Source: JBCBSK01 sp965250105
Lineage (GTDB): Bacteria; Pseudomonadota; Alphaproteobacteria; Rhizobiales; Tepidamorphaceae
Assembly (NCBI GenBank): GCA_965250105.1
Contig: OZ252290.1
Location: 3,534,001-3,598,000 of the forward strand
DNA: 64,000 nt
Direction of reading: 5' to 3'
Shown here piece by piece: positions 8,409 to 17,323 of the stretch. The position numbers were made by a program, and so were the translations under genes. How positions within the stretch are numbered: position 1 is the first letter of the stretch; each line of letters begins with the position of its first letter. The notes under the pieces are model-generated. The model had not been told where the DNA came from and searched no databases. It was given only the letters and a program-made list of their open reading frames with translations.

Positions 8409-9307
8409 CGAATCTGGACAATGTGACGGCCGGCCGCGCCGTCTTCGCCGGTGCCGACGGGAACCGGCTGGTGGCCAGTCGGACCGAGCCCGCCATTAGG
8501 CCCGGCTCCGGATCCGGCGGCGGGACGCCGGTCCTGCTGCTGCATGGCGGCGGGCAGACCCGGCGCGCCTGGGACCGCACGGCGGAAACATTGGCGGCCG
8601 CCGGCTTTCTCACCCTGGCCGTCGACCAGCGCGGGCATGGCGAAAGCGACTGGGTGGAAAACGGTCATTACCGCTTCTTCGATTTCGCCCGCGACGCGGC
8701 GGCGCTGGCGCGCGCCATCGAGAGCGAAACCGGCCGCAAGCCGATCGCGGTCGGTGCCTCTCTCGGCGGCATCGCCTCGCTGATGGCCGAATTCGATACC
8801 GGCCAGACGGCCTTTTCGAGCCTGGTCCTGGTCGACATCACCCCACGCATGGATCCGCGCGGCGTGTCGAAGATTACCGGCTTCATGCGCGAGAACATGC
8901 ATGAGGGTTTCAACACGCTGGAGGACGCGGCCGACGCGATCCGCAGCTATCTGCCGAACCGCAAGCGGCTGCCGACGCCGGAAGGCCTGTCGAAAAACCT
9001 GCGCCGCGACGCCGACGGCCGCTATCGCTGGCACTGGGATCCGCGCTTCCTCGACGGTCCACACAGCGTCGAGACGGCGACCCAGGAGGCCGAGGATCGG
9101 CTCATCGAGGCGGCTCGCGCGCTAACCGTGCCAGCGCTTCTGGTGCGCGGCCGCGAGAGCGATCTCGTTGGGCTCGAACATGCCGAGGAATTCCTGCGGC
9201 TGGCCCCGCATGCCGACTTCGTCGACGTGTCGGGGGCGGGCCACATGGTCGCCGGCGACCGCAATGATGCCTTCACCGACGCCATTCTCGGCTTTCTGAC
9301 CCGCTGA
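8405..9307 (+). CDS. alpha/beta-fold hydrolase
   Basis: 300-residue hydrolase overlapping its upstream partner by ATGA. Seen: LLLHGGGQTRRAW, DQRGHGESDW, nucleophile elbow GASLGG, Asp in GRESD, and His in GAGHMVAGD near the C-terminus; a helical cap domain lies between about residues 145 and 225. The HGGGQ and cap layout resemble epoxide-hydrolase/peroxidase-like family members, but the specific substrate is unknown. Only distantly similar to the hydrolase before it, so the pair is not a recent tandem duplication. Confidence 0.85.
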   Translation: MTNLDNVTAGRAVFAGADGNRLVASRTEPAIRPGSGSGGGTPVLLLHGGGQTRRAWDRTAETLAAAGFLTLAVDQRGHGESDWVENGHYRFFDFARDAAALARAIESETGRKPIAVGASLGGIASLMAEFDTGQTAFSSLVLVDITPRMDPRGVSKITGFMRENMHEGFNTLEDAADAIRSYLPNRKRLPTPEGLSKNLRRDADGRYRWHWDPRFLDGPHSVETATQEAEDRLIEAARALTVPALLVRGRESDLVGLEHAEEFLRLAPHADFVDVSGAGHMVAGDRNDAFTDAILGFLTR

Positions 9308-9367
9308 CGGCCTTTCGCACTCCGGAGGCGAAGCCCTGCTTCGGCGACAGGGCCTTGGCCGGCGTGC

Positions 9368-10174
9368 TCAGGTTCCGCGGAATTCCGGCCGGCGCTTTTC
9401 GAGAAAGGCCGCGACGCCCTCGCGATAGTCGTCGCTGTCGAAACAGGCATCGACCCATTGGGCCATCTCGGCCTTCACGGCCGGCGTCAGCGCCGCATGG
9501 GCCAGCGCGCGGCTCGCCTTGCGCACGGCGCGAATGCTGAGCGGCGCGTTGCGCGCGATGTCGAGCGCGAAGTCACGCGCATAGTCCTCGAGCGCGCCAT
9601 CGGTCACCAGATGGTCGACGAAGCCGAGCGCCTGCGCCTCTTCGGCCGTGATGCGGCGGCCGGTCATGACGAGATCGAGTGTCTTGGCACGACCGATCAG
9701 CGCCAGGAGGTCGATCAAGCCTTCGGGCGGATAGCCGACGCCGAGCTTCGCCGCCGGCACCGAAAACACCGCATCATCCTGCGCCAGGCGCAGGTCGCAG
9801 GCGGCCGCGATCCCCATGCCGCCCCCCATGCAGAAGCCGCGAATGGCGGCGATGACGGGCTTTTCGGCCGCGCCGAGCGCGCGGAAGGCTGCCACATTGA
9901 CCTCCTCATAGGCCCGCGCCGAGGCCGCATCGGCGCGCTCGCGCTCGAACTCGGCGATGTCGGCGCCGGCCGCGAAGGACCCGCCGGCGCCCTCGATGAC
10001 AATGACACGGACCTCCGGATGCGCGTCGAGCGCGGCGACCGCGTCCGGAATGGCGCGCCACATGTCGAGGCTGAGCGCGTTCTTCTTGGCCGGATTGTTG
10101 AGCAGGATCGTGCCGACGGGCGGAGCTGCCTCGCACTGGATGAACCGGCTTGGCATGGCGAGGAGCTCGGACAT
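9368..10174 (-). CDS. enoyl-CoA hydratase/isomerase family protein
   Basis: 268-residue crotonase-fold protein expected to bind an acyl-CoA. Seen: the CoA-binding/oxyanion segment FAAGADIAEF and the second oxyanion segment GFCMGGGMGIAAACDLRLA, followed by AKLGVGYPPEG. The two glutamates of classical enoyl-CoA hydratases (GGG-x-E and P-E-x-x-x-G contexts) are here Gly and Ala, so simple hydration is doubtful; the fold also serves isomerases, decarboxylases and hydrolases. The ATG at 10174 has a GAAAGGG ribosome site; the open frame continues further upstream but into the cysE promoter region. Divergent from cysE. Confidence 0.87.
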   Translation of the reverse strand: MSELLAMPSRFIQCEAAPPVGTILLNNPAKKNALSLDMWRAIPDAVAALDAHPEVRVIVIEGAGGSFAAGADIAEFERERADAASARAYEEVNVAAFRALGAAEKPVIAAIRGFCMGGGMGIAAACDLRLAQDDAVFSVPAAKLGVGYPPEGLIDLLALIGRAKTLDLVMTGRRITAEEAQALGFVDHLVTDGALEDYARDFALDIARNAPLSIRAVRKASRALAHAALTPAVKAEMAQWVDACFDSDDYREGVAAFLEKRRPEFRGT

Positions 10175-10222
10175 GGTCGGCGACCCTTTCTCTTCTGGCG
10201 CGCCGCGTGGCCGCGACGTCAT

Positions 10223-10251
10223 TTGTCTGTTGGCCGGCCCGGGGCTATATT
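10223..10251 (+). promoter_or_regulatory. sigma-70-type promoter of cysE
   Basis: TTGTCT, 17-bp spacer, TATATT. Predicted start near 10258, about 17-32 nt before the candidate cysE start codons. It lies inside the region divergent from the enoyl-CoA hydratase-like gene. Confidence 0.6.
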
Positions 10252-10289
10252 GCAAGCCTGTTCTCGAAACGGTCATGGTGGACGGGCTG

Positions 10290-11177
10290 ATGTCCATGCA
10301 AGCACAGGCGTCGCGGATCGCGCGGCAGGAAACCACGGACCAGGCGGAGCGCGGCGCGGCGGTCGAGCCGATCGCCGTCGTCGATCCCTTGTGGAAATCG
10401 CTGCTCGACGATGCCGACCGCATGATCGCGGCGGAACCGTCACTGGCGGTCCTGGTCTCGGCGACCATTCTCAACGAGCCGTCCTTGGAACTCGCGGTCG
10501 CCCATCGCATCGCCGGCCGGCTCGACCATCCGCTTGTGCCGGCGGACCTGATCCGCCAGGCCTATCGCGAGGCGATCGACAGCGATCCGGTGATCGGGGC
10601 CGGCATTCGCGCCGATCTCGTCGCGGTGCATGAGCGCGATCCGGCGTGCAACCGGGTCATCGAGCCGGTCCTGTTCTTCAAGGGGTTCCACGCACTGCAA
10701 TCGCACCGTCTGGCCCATTGGCTGTGGCATAACGGCCGCAAGGATTTCGCGCTTTATCTCCAGGCGCGGGCGAGCAGCGTCTTCGGGGTCGACATTCACC
10801 CCGCAGCCGAGATCGGCAAGGGCATCATGTTCGACCATGCCACCGGCATCGTGATCGGCGAGACGGCGCGGGTCGCCGACGAGGTCTCGATCCTGCACAA
10901 TGTGACGCTCGGCGGCAGCGGCAAGGAAGGCGGCGACCGCCATCCCAAGGTCGGCTTCGGGGTCCTGATCGGCGCGGGCGCGAAGATCCTCGGCAATATC
11001 GAGATCGGCGCCTGTTCGCGGGTCGCGGCCGGGTCGGTGGTGCTGCGCGACGTGCCCAAGGGCACGACGGTGGCCGGCGTCCCGGCGCGGGTGGTTGGCG
11101 AGGCCGGCTGCAACGAGCCGGCGCTGTCGATGGACCAGCGCTTCTATGACGACCGCTTCATGGGCGAGGGGATCTAG
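10290..11177 (+). CDS. cysE: serine O-acetyltransferase
   Basis: Makes O-acetylserine from serine and acetyl-CoA, the committed step of cysteine synthesis. About 295 residues: an N-terminal helical domain, then a left-handed beta-helix of hexapeptide repeats (PAAEIGKGIMFDHATGIVIGE onwards) with the catalytic-region motif HNVTLGGSGKEGGDRHPK. The C-terminal tail ends in GEGI; in this family the C-terminus inserts into CysK, usually ending in Ile, and the final Ile is present. Three in-frame ATGs compete (10275, 10290, 10296); 10290 is preferred because GGTGGA lies 7 nt upstream. Transcribed from the TTGTCT-N17-TATATT promoter. Confidence 0.94.
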   Translation: MSMQAQASRIARQETTDQAERGAAVEPIAVVDPLWKSLLDDADRMIAAEPSLAVLVSATILNEPSLELAVAHRIAGRLDHPLVPADLIRQAYREAIDSDPVIGAGIRADLVAVHERDPACNRVIEPVLFFKGFHALQSHRLAHWLWHNGRKDFALYLQARASSVFGVDIHPAAEIGKGIMFDHATGIVIGETARVADEVSILHNVTLGGSGKEGGDRHPKVGFGVLIGAGAKILGNIEIGACSRVAAGSVVLRDVPKGTTVAGVPARVVGEAGCNEPALSMDQRFYDDRFMGEGI

Positions 11178-11370
11178 GACGCCAGTTCAGCCGTCGCGCC
11201 GGGGCATCTTGGGCGCCTGGCACGACGGGTTGGCGGGCGAGACCTTGGAAGGTGCTGCCGAGATCAAGAAGCCCGATCGGGGGTCTCGCAAGGCGTCCGA
11301 CCGGACGCCCGCGTGAAAGCGCGTGCCCGCGCAGGTCATGAGCGACGTGACTGTGCCGTGAGAGAAGAAA

Positions 11371-11446
11371 TGGTGCCGGCTGAGGGACTCGAACCCCCGA
11401 CCCTCTGATTACAAATCAGATGCTCTACCAACTGAGCTAAGCCGGC
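11371..11446 (-). tRNA. tRNA-Thr (anticodon UGU)
   Basis: 76 nt with encoded CCA on the minus strand. Acceptor GCCGGCT/AGCCGGC, D-arm GCTCAGTTGGTAGAGC, anticodon loop TTTGTAA (UGU), T-arm GGGTTCGAGTCCC-like. Reads ACA and related threonine codons. Confidence 0.97.
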
Positions 11447-11460
11447 CTGTTCCGCGTCAC

Positions 11461-11489
11461 GGCGTACGCGGCTGCCCGGTTCGCGTCAA
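11461..11489 (-). promoter_or_regulatory. candidate promoter of tRNA-Thr
   Basis: On the minus strand TTGACG, 17-bp spacer, TACGCC. The -35 is strong, the -10 weak. Predicted start is about 8 nt before the mature 5' end, a plausible short tRNA leader. Confidence 0.4.
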
Positions 11490-11520
11490 TAGCGCCGGCG
11501 GCCATCCGGGCGTCGCGGGC

Positions 11521-12285
11521 TCACGATCTCGAGGCGATGTAGAGCGCGAGCGCCGCGGCATTCGATACGTTGAGGCTGGTGATCGCGCCGGGCGTCGTCA
11601 GATGCGCCAGCCGGTCGCAGGTCGCCGCCGTCTTCTGGCGCAACCCCTTGCCCTCGGCGCCGAGCACGATGGCGCAGGGGCGGGCGAGGCCGCAAGCATC
11701 GAGCGGGGCGGCGCCGGCCTCGTCGAGCCCGACGACGAGGATGCCGCGCGCTTTCAGGCCGTCGAGCGCGTCGGCCAGATTGCGCACCCGGTAGACCGGA
11801 ACATGTTCGAGCCCGCCGGACGCGGTCTTGGCCAGGACCGCCGTTTCCGCCGGTGAATGCCGCGCGGTCATCACCAGCCCATCGGCGCCGAAGGCGGCCG
11901 CCGACCGCAATATGGCGCCGACATTGTGCGGATCGGTGACCTGATCCAGGACCACGATCAGCTTTGGATCGGCGATGTCGGCGAAATCCGGATCGGGCAG
12001 GAGGTCGCAATAGAGCAGCGCCCCCTGATGCACCGCGTCGCGGCCGGCGATGGCCGTGATGTCGCGTGCCGACCGGGTCTCGACGGGCAGGGCGATTGCG
12101 CTGCCGGCGGCGGTCAGCCGGTTGACCGCGTTCTCGGTCGCCACCAGACGGTGGACCTTGCGACGCGGATTGCCGAGTGCCGCGGCCACGGCATGGATGC
12201 CGTAGAGAAAATGATCCTGCGGCGGCGCGGTCTTGCGCTGCGATCGGGTCGGGCGGGCGGATTTCGTCATCGGCGCATCAAGCAT
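11521..12285 (-). CDS. rlmB: 23S rRNA (guanosine-2'-O-)-methyltransferase RlmB (SpoU family)
   Basis: SPOUT-class methyltransferase that 2'-O-methylates a guanosine in 23S rRNA domain V (G2251 in E. coli). 254 residues: an N-terminal substrate-binding domain (LYGIHAVAAAL) and the trefoil-knot domain with motif 1 DQVTDPHNVGAILRSA, motif 2 IVLGAEGKGL and motif 3 SLNVSNAAALALY. An N-terminal Lys/Arg-rich tail of about 20 residues precedes the domain. Start is ATG 12285 or the in-frame ATG 12270. It lies between tRNA-Thr and the tRNA-Tyr/Gly/tuf operon, on the opposite strand to the latter. Confidence 0.9.
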   Translation of the reverse strand: MLDAPMTKSARPTRSQRKTAPPQDHFLYGIHAVAAALGNPRRKVHRLVATENAVNRLTAAGSAIALPVETRSARDITAIAGRDAVHQGALLYCDLLPDPDFADIADPKLIVVLDQVTDPHNVGAILRSAAAFGADGLVMTARHSPAETAVLAKTASGGLEHVPVYRVRNLADALDGLKARGILVVGLDEAGAAPLDACGLARPCAIVLGAEGKGLRQKTAATCDRLAHLTTPGAITSLNVSNAAALALYIASRS

Positions 12286-12389
12286 GCCGTCGGCCTGGCG
12301 GGCAATGGGGGAGGGACACGGGTGACAGCCATCGGCAAGGGCGTCGCGCGCGGCGCGGCATCGGGATGTCCGGCGGAATGGAAAACCGG

Positions 12390-12418
12390 TTGACTTGCCA
12401 ACGCCTTCTTTTCATAAC
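12390..12418 (+). promoter_or_regulatory. promoter of tRNA-Tyr/tRNA-Gly/tuf/tRNA-Trp operon
   Basis: TTGACT, 17-bp spacer, CATAAC, about 80 nt upstream of tRNA-Tyr. It is the only good candidate between the divergent rlmB and the tRNA cluster. Confidence 0.55.
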
Positions 12419-12499
12419 CCCGCGGCGCGGCGGCTTTGCTTGCGGCGACGCTGGCCTATTTGCCGATGTCGGGTGCTGCGAAATCGCCTTGCGGGTCCC

Positions 12500-12584
12500 G
12501 GAGGGATGCCCGAGTGGTTAAAGGGGACGGGCTGTAAACCCGTTGGCTATGCCTACGTTGGTTCGAATCCAACTCCCTCCACCA
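12500..12584 (+). tRNA. tRNA-Tyr (anticodon GUA)
   Basis: 85 nt with encoded CCA. Acceptor GGAGGGA/TCCCTCC, anticodon stem ACGGG/CCCGT with loop CTGTAAA (GUA), and the long variable arm of class II tyrosine tRNA. First gene of the tRNA-tuf operon. Confidence 0.97.
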
Positions 12585-12677
12585 GGACCGCCGGCGGGTG
12601 CGCCGTCAGCGCCTTGCCGCGAAACAGCGCGGCGCGCGCGAGCGAACCGCCGGAATGCGTGCGCGGATTGGGGTTTT

Positions 12678-12751
12678 GCGGGTATAGCTCAGTGGTAGAG
12701 CAACAGCCTTCCAAGCTGAAGATGCGGGTTCGATTCCCGCTACCCGCTCCA
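12678..12751 (+). tRNA. tRNA-Gly (anticodon UCC)
   Basis: 74 nt with encoded CCA. Acceptor GCGGGTA/TACCCGC, loop CTTCCAA (UCC), T-arm GCGGGTTCGATTCCCGC. The outermost anticodon-stem pair is an A-A mismatch (ACAGC/GCTGA). Lies 93 bp after tRNA-Tyr and 95 bp before tuf. Confidence 0.97.
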
Positions 12752-12846
12752 GCCGGAGCGCATCAAAGACTTGAATGACGGCGCAAACCGCGTCGGGGAC
12801 TGTGAGGCGCCGGGTGAGATGGCGCGACTGAGGAGTTCTGTTCGGA

Positions 12847-14022
<1,176 letters not shown>

Positions 14023-14058
14023 CCGGGGCGCCGCAGGTTTAGGCCGGCGGCGTGTCGA

Positions 14059-14134
14059 AGGGGTGTAGCTCAGCTGGTAGAGCAGCGGTCTCCAAAACCG
14101 CAGGTCGTGGGTTCGAGTCCCTCCGCCCCTGCCA
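14059..14134 (+). tRNA. tRNA-Trp (anticodon CCA)
   Basis: 76 nt with encoded CCA. Acceptor AGGGGTG with CGCCCCT (one G-T pair), anticodon stem CGGTC-type with loop TCCAAAA region giving CCA, T-arm GTGGGTTCGAGTCCC. Lies 36 bp after tuf copy 1, so it is co-transcribed with it. Confidence 0.97.
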
Positions 14135-14241
14135 TTTTCCCAAAAAAGCCCGAAAGGCCTGTCCGACATCCGTCCGGCGCCTGTTTGCCGATCGGACGCA
14201 CGGGCGCGGTGAACAAAAATCACAAAAGCCGCGTTTGGGGC

Positions 14242-14270
14242 TTGAGGAATCGCGTCAGCCGGATTATCTA
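14242..14270 (+). promoter_or_regulatory. candidate promoter of secE-nusG
   Basis: TTGAGG, 17-bp spacer, TATCTA, between tRNA-Trp and secE. If used, transcription begins near 14277 and a strong hairpin (14300-14326) lies about 23 nt into the leader. Confidence 0.4.
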
Positions 14271-14299
14271 ACGCGATCTGATCATGAAATTTTCGGCAC

Positions 14300-14336
14300 G
14301 GCGCGCGAATGCACGGTTCGCGCGCCCTGTCTTTGT
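14300..14336 (+). terminator. terminator or attenuator hairpin upstream of secE
   Basis: Perfect 10-bp stem (14300-14309 with 14317-14326, GGCGCGCGAA and its complement), 7-nt loop, then CTGTCTTTGTG. The T tract is broken, so it may end the tuf/tRNA-Trp transcript or act as a leaky attenuator in the secE leader. The rest of the 298-bp gap shows no gene. Confidence 0.55.
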
Positions 14337-14432
14337 GAGGTTGGCGTCTTCACGATCTGCAGATGATTGCGGGCTGCGGCAGGGCCGCACCTCATGAGCA
14401 TCTGCCCGGAAGGCCGATAGAACGGGCGGCGG

Positions 14433-14630
14433 ATGGCCAAGACCAATCCATTCGAGTTCCTGCAGCAGGTGCGCACCGAGGTGTCCAAGGTCACCTGGCC
14501 GTCGCGCCGCGAAACGCTGGTGACGTCGATCATGGTGTTCATCATGGCGGTGATCGCGGCGATCTTCTTCCTGATCGTCGACCAGGTGATCGGCTTTGTC
14601 GTCCGCTTCGTGCTTGGTCTCGGAGGCTGA
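14433..14630 (+). CDS. secE: preprotein translocase subunit SecE
   Basis: Essential small subunit that clamps SecY in the inner-membrane Sec channel. 65 residues, the short single-span form: an amphipathic cytoplasmic helix with the conserved EVSKVTWPSRRE, then one transmembrane segment (about 28-50, VTSIMVFIMAVIAAIFFLIV). Followed after 10 bp by nusG, the standard secE-nusG pair. Confidence 0.95.
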   Translation: MAKTNPFEFLQQVRTEVSKVTWPSRRETLVTSIMVFIMAVIAAIFFLIVDQVIGFVVRFVLGLGG

Positions 14631-14640
14631 CGCGATAGTC

Positions 14641-15171
14641 ATGGCGAAGCGCTGGTATATCGTTCACAGCTACTCGAACTTCGAGAAGAAGGTCGCCGAC
14701 GCGATCGTCGACAAGGCCCAGACGAGCGGGCTCGAAGACGCCTTCGAACAGGTCCTGGTGCCGACCGAGAAGGTCATCGAGATGCGCCGCGGCCGCAAGG
14801 TCGACGCCGAGAAGAAGTTCTTTCCGGGCTATGTCCTGGTCAAGATGGATCTCACCGACGAGACCTATCACCTGATCAAGAACACGCCCAAGGTCACCGG
14901 CTTCCTCGGTGCCGACAACAAGCCGATGCCAATTTCCGAGGCCGAGGCGCAGCGCATCCTGAACCAGGTTCAGGAAGGCATCGACCGGCCCAAGCCGTCG
15001 GTCAGTTTCGAGGTCGGCGAGCAGATCCGCGTGGCGGACGGGCCCTTCGCCACCTTCAACGGTCTTGTCGAGGAAATCGACGAGGAGCGCGCCCGGCTCA
15101 AGGTCACGGTGTCGATTTTCGGCCGCGCGACCCCGGTCGAACTCGAATACGGCCAGGTCGAGAAGGTCTGA
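14641..15171 (+). CDS. nusG: transcription termination/antitermination factor NusG
   Basis: Binds RNA polymerase beta' clamp, raises processivity, recruits Rho and couples to S10. 176 residues: N-terminal NGN domain beginning MAKRWYIVHSYSNFEKKV with FFPGYVLVKM, and C-terminal KOW domain (EVGEQIRVADGPFATFNGLVEEID) ending in VELEYGQVEKV. The open frame extends upstream into secE, but the ATG at 14641 matches the family start; GGAGG lies 14 nt upstream, a little far. Second gene of secE-nusG. Confidence 0.96.
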   Translation: MAKRWYIVHSYSNFEKKVADAIVDKAQTSGLEDAFEQVLVPTEKVIEMRRGRKVDAEKKFFPGYVLVKMDLTDETYHLIKNTPKVTGFLGADNKPMPISEAEAQRILNQVQEGIDRPKPSVSFEVGEQIRVADGPFATFNGLVEEIDEERARLKVTVSIFGRATPVELEYGQVEKV

Positions 15172-15315
15172 CCGTCAGCGGGGCCTTGGCCCTGGTAACG
15201 GCGCGGGAGGCAGGACGGAGCGCCAGTTCGTCCGGAGCCGCACCGCGCGATCCGAAAGACCGGGCAGGTGCCGCGGTCGAGCTTGCGGCCGCTGCCGCGG
15301 GAAGGGATTGGGAAA

Positions 15316-15744
15316 ATGGCAAAGAAGGTTCTGGGCTACATCAAGCTCCAGTGCCCGGCGGGAGGGGCGAGCGCATCGCCCCCGATCGGCCCGGCGCTCG
15401 GTCAGCGTGGCCTCAACATCATGCAGTTCGTGAAGGACTTCAACGCGAAGACGGCGGAGATCGAGAAGGGCGCGCCGTGCCCGACGATCATCACCTATTA
15501 CCAGGACAAGTCCTTCACCTTCGAGATCAAGACGCCGCCGGCGAGCTATCTCCTCAAGCAGGCCGCCAAGGTCGGCAAGGGCTCGCAGACGCCGGGCCGC
15601 GCCAAGGCCGGCAGCGTGACGCGCGATCAGGTTCGCCAGATCGCCGAATCCAAGATGAAGGATCTCAATGCGAACGACATCGACCAGGCGATGAAGATCA
15701 TCGAAGGGTCGGCGCGCTCCATGGGTCTCGAGGTTCAGGGGTAA
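15316..15744 (+). CDS. rplK: 50S ribosomal protein L11
   Basis: Binds the GTPase-associated centre of 23S rRNA and the L10-L12 stalk base. 142 residues, starting MAKKVLGYIKLQCPAGGAS, with the Pro-rich N-terminal linker SPPIGPALGQRGLNIM and the C-terminal RNA-binding domain. ATG at 15316 behind GGGA. The 144-bp gap after nusG contains a GC-rich inverted repeat (CCGCGG arms) but no gene. Four bases separate it from rplA, the conserved L11-L1 operon that L1 normally autoregulates. Confidence 0.97.
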   Translation: MAKKVLGYIKLQCPAGGASASPPIGPALGQRGLNIMQFVKDFNAKTAEIEKGAPCPTIITYYQDKSFTFEIKTPPASYLLKQAAKVGKGSQTPGRAKAGSVTRDQVRQIAESKMKDLNANDIDQAMKIIEGSARSMGLEVQG

Positions 15745-15748
15745 GGCG

Positions 15749-16438
15749 ATGACTGGAAAACGGATGCGCCAGGCCCGCGAGGGCGTCGACCGGGTCGAGC
15801 TCTACGCGCTTGATGACGCGCTGAGCATGCTCAAGGAACGCTCCAAGGTGAAGTTCGACGAGACGGTCGAGGTGGCGATCAATCTCGGCGTCGATCCGCG
15901 CTATGCCGACCAGATGGTGCGCGGCGTGTGCAACCTGCCCAACGGCACCGGCCGCACGGTGCGCGTCGCGGTCTTCGCGCGCGGCGACAAGGCGGACGAG
16001 GCCAAGGAAGCCGGCGCCGATATCGTCGGTGCCGAGGACCTCGTCGAGACGATCCAGAAGGGCGAGATCGATTTCGACCGCTGCATCGCGACGCCCGACA
16101 TGATGCCGCTGGTCGGCCGGCTCGGTAAGGTGCTCGGCCCGCGCGGCCTGATGCCGAACCCGAAGGTCGGCACGGTGACCCAGGACGTCGCTGCCGCCAT
16201 TCAGGCGGCCAAGGGCGGCGCCGTCGAGTTCCGTGTCGAGAAGGCGGGCATCATCCATGCCGGCGTCGGCAAGGTGTCGTTCGAGACCGACAAGCTGGCC
16301 GAGAATGTCCGCGCCTTCACGGATGCGGTCATGAAGGCCAAACCGTCGGGTGCCAAGGGCACGTATCTGAAGAAGATCGCGTTGTCCTCGACCATGGGGC
16401 CGGGGGTGCGTGTCGAGCCGTCGACGGTGACGTCCTAG
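15749..16438 (+). CDS. rplA: 50S ribosomal protein L1
   Basis: Builds the L1 stalk at the E site and, in the family, represses translation of its own L11-L1 mRNA. 229 residues, full length, with the signature LGPRGLMPNPKVGTVT in the middle and RNA-binding surfaces KFDETVEVAINLG and GRTVRVAVFARG. Starts 4 bp after the rplK stop. Confidence 0.97.
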   Translation: MTGKRMRQAREGVDRVELYALDDALSMLKERSKVKFDETVEVAINLGVDPRYADQMVRGVCNLPNGTGRTVRVAVFARGDKADEAKEAGADIVGAEDLVETIQKGEIDFDRCIATPDMMPLVGRLGKVLGPRGLMPNPKVGTVTQDVAAAIQAAKGGAVEFRVEKAGIIHAGVGKVSFETDKLAENVRAFTDAVMKAKPSGAKGTYLKKIALSSTMGPGVRVEPSTVTS

Positions 16439-16518
16439 GCGGCCATGAGAGTTTCGCGCCGGGGATTACCCTGGGGCGAGCGCGGCGGGACCCGTGACAG
16501 GGGAGCGCCGCATCCTGT

Positions 16519-16585
16519 CCGAGATTGCAGGTGCGATTGTCGCGTAATGCCGGTTCGCCGGCGCCTGGATGAGACGGGGAAGAAC
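16519..16585 (+). promoter_or_regulatory. L10 leader (ribosomal protein L10 autoregulatory mRNA element)
   Basis: The 322-bp gap before rplJ carries a conserved-looking leader element. GCAGG...(16527-16534) pairs with GCGCCTG (16561-16567) to give a stem of about 7 bp, followed by GATGAGACGG (AGACGG at 16572-16577). That matches the CCTGnnnAGACGG kink-turn region of known proteobacterial L10 leaders, where the L10-L7/L12 complex binds to repress rplJL. The rest of the gap holds no convincing gene. Confidence 0.65.
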
Positions 16586-16760
16586 GGAACATCATCGCCC
16601 ACAAGGCGGATTGTTCGGTTCGAACCGGTTGCTCTGGCCCCTAGCGGCCGGGGCGGGACAGGCCCTGTTGCCGGTATCGCCATGACGGCGGCATCGGCGG
16701 AGCAACCGGCGGCAAGGATGCGGCGACTGCCGCGCCGCGCCGCCAAACTGGAGAGTGCAA

Positions 16761-17279
16761 GTGGATAGAGCTGAGAAACGGGAGCTCGTTACGGCGCTCA
16801 ACGAGGTGTTCTCGAACACCGGCGTTGTCGTCGTGGCCCACTACTCCGGGCTGAACGTGAGCCAGATGTCTTCGCTGCGCGCGAAGATGCGGGATGCGGG
16901 CGGCAAGGTGAAAGTGGCCAAGAACCGGCTCGCGAAGATCGCGCTCGAAGGCACCGATCTCGCCAACATGGCGCCCCTGTTCTCGGGGCCGACGCTGATC
17001 GCCTATTCGGACGATCCGGTGGCGGCGCCGAAGGTGACGACCGAGTTCGCCAAGGCGAACGAGAAGCTTGTCGTCATCGGCGGGGCGCTTGGCGCGACCA
17101 CGCTCGACGCGGATGGGGTGAAGTCGCTCGCGACCATGCCGTCCCTGGACGAGCTGCGCGCCAAGATCGTCGGCATGATTCAAACGCCGGCGACCCGTGT
17201 CGCGGGCGTGGTGCAGGCACCGGCGGGTCAGCTGGCCCGCGTCTTCGGCGCCTATGGCAATTCGAGCGAGGCCGCGTGA
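16761..17279 (+). CDS. rplJ: 50S ribosomal protein L10
   Basis: Scaffold that anchors L7/L12 dimers to the ribosomal stalk. 172 residues beginning (GTG) DRAEKRELVTALNEVF, with VVVVAHYSGLNVSQM and KVAKNRLAKIAL. The GTG at 16761 is preferred over another GTG at 16755 because GGAGAG lies 5-6 nt upstream of it and the protein then starts as in other alphaproteobacteria. Preceded by an L10-leader-like structure, so translation is probably autoregulated. Paired with rplL 44 bp downstream. Confidence 0.95.
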   Translation: MDRAEKRELVTALNEVFSNTGVVVVAHYSGLNVSQMSSLRAKMRDAGGKVKVAKNRLAKIALEGTDLANMAPLFSGPTLIAYSDDPVAAPKVTTEFAKANEKLVVIGGALGATTLDADGVKSLATMPSLDELRAKIVGMIQTPATRVAGVVQAPAGQLARVFGAYGNSSEAA

Positions 17280-17323
17280 GGCGGTTCTGCTTGCGACGCG
17301 TTCGAACCGAAAGGAACTGAGAA

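Noticed and set aside
16445..16768. 107-codon ORF in the rplJ leader
   Set aside because: It overlaps the L10-leader-like structure, has no homology I recognise and ends inside rplJ; the leader explains the gap better.
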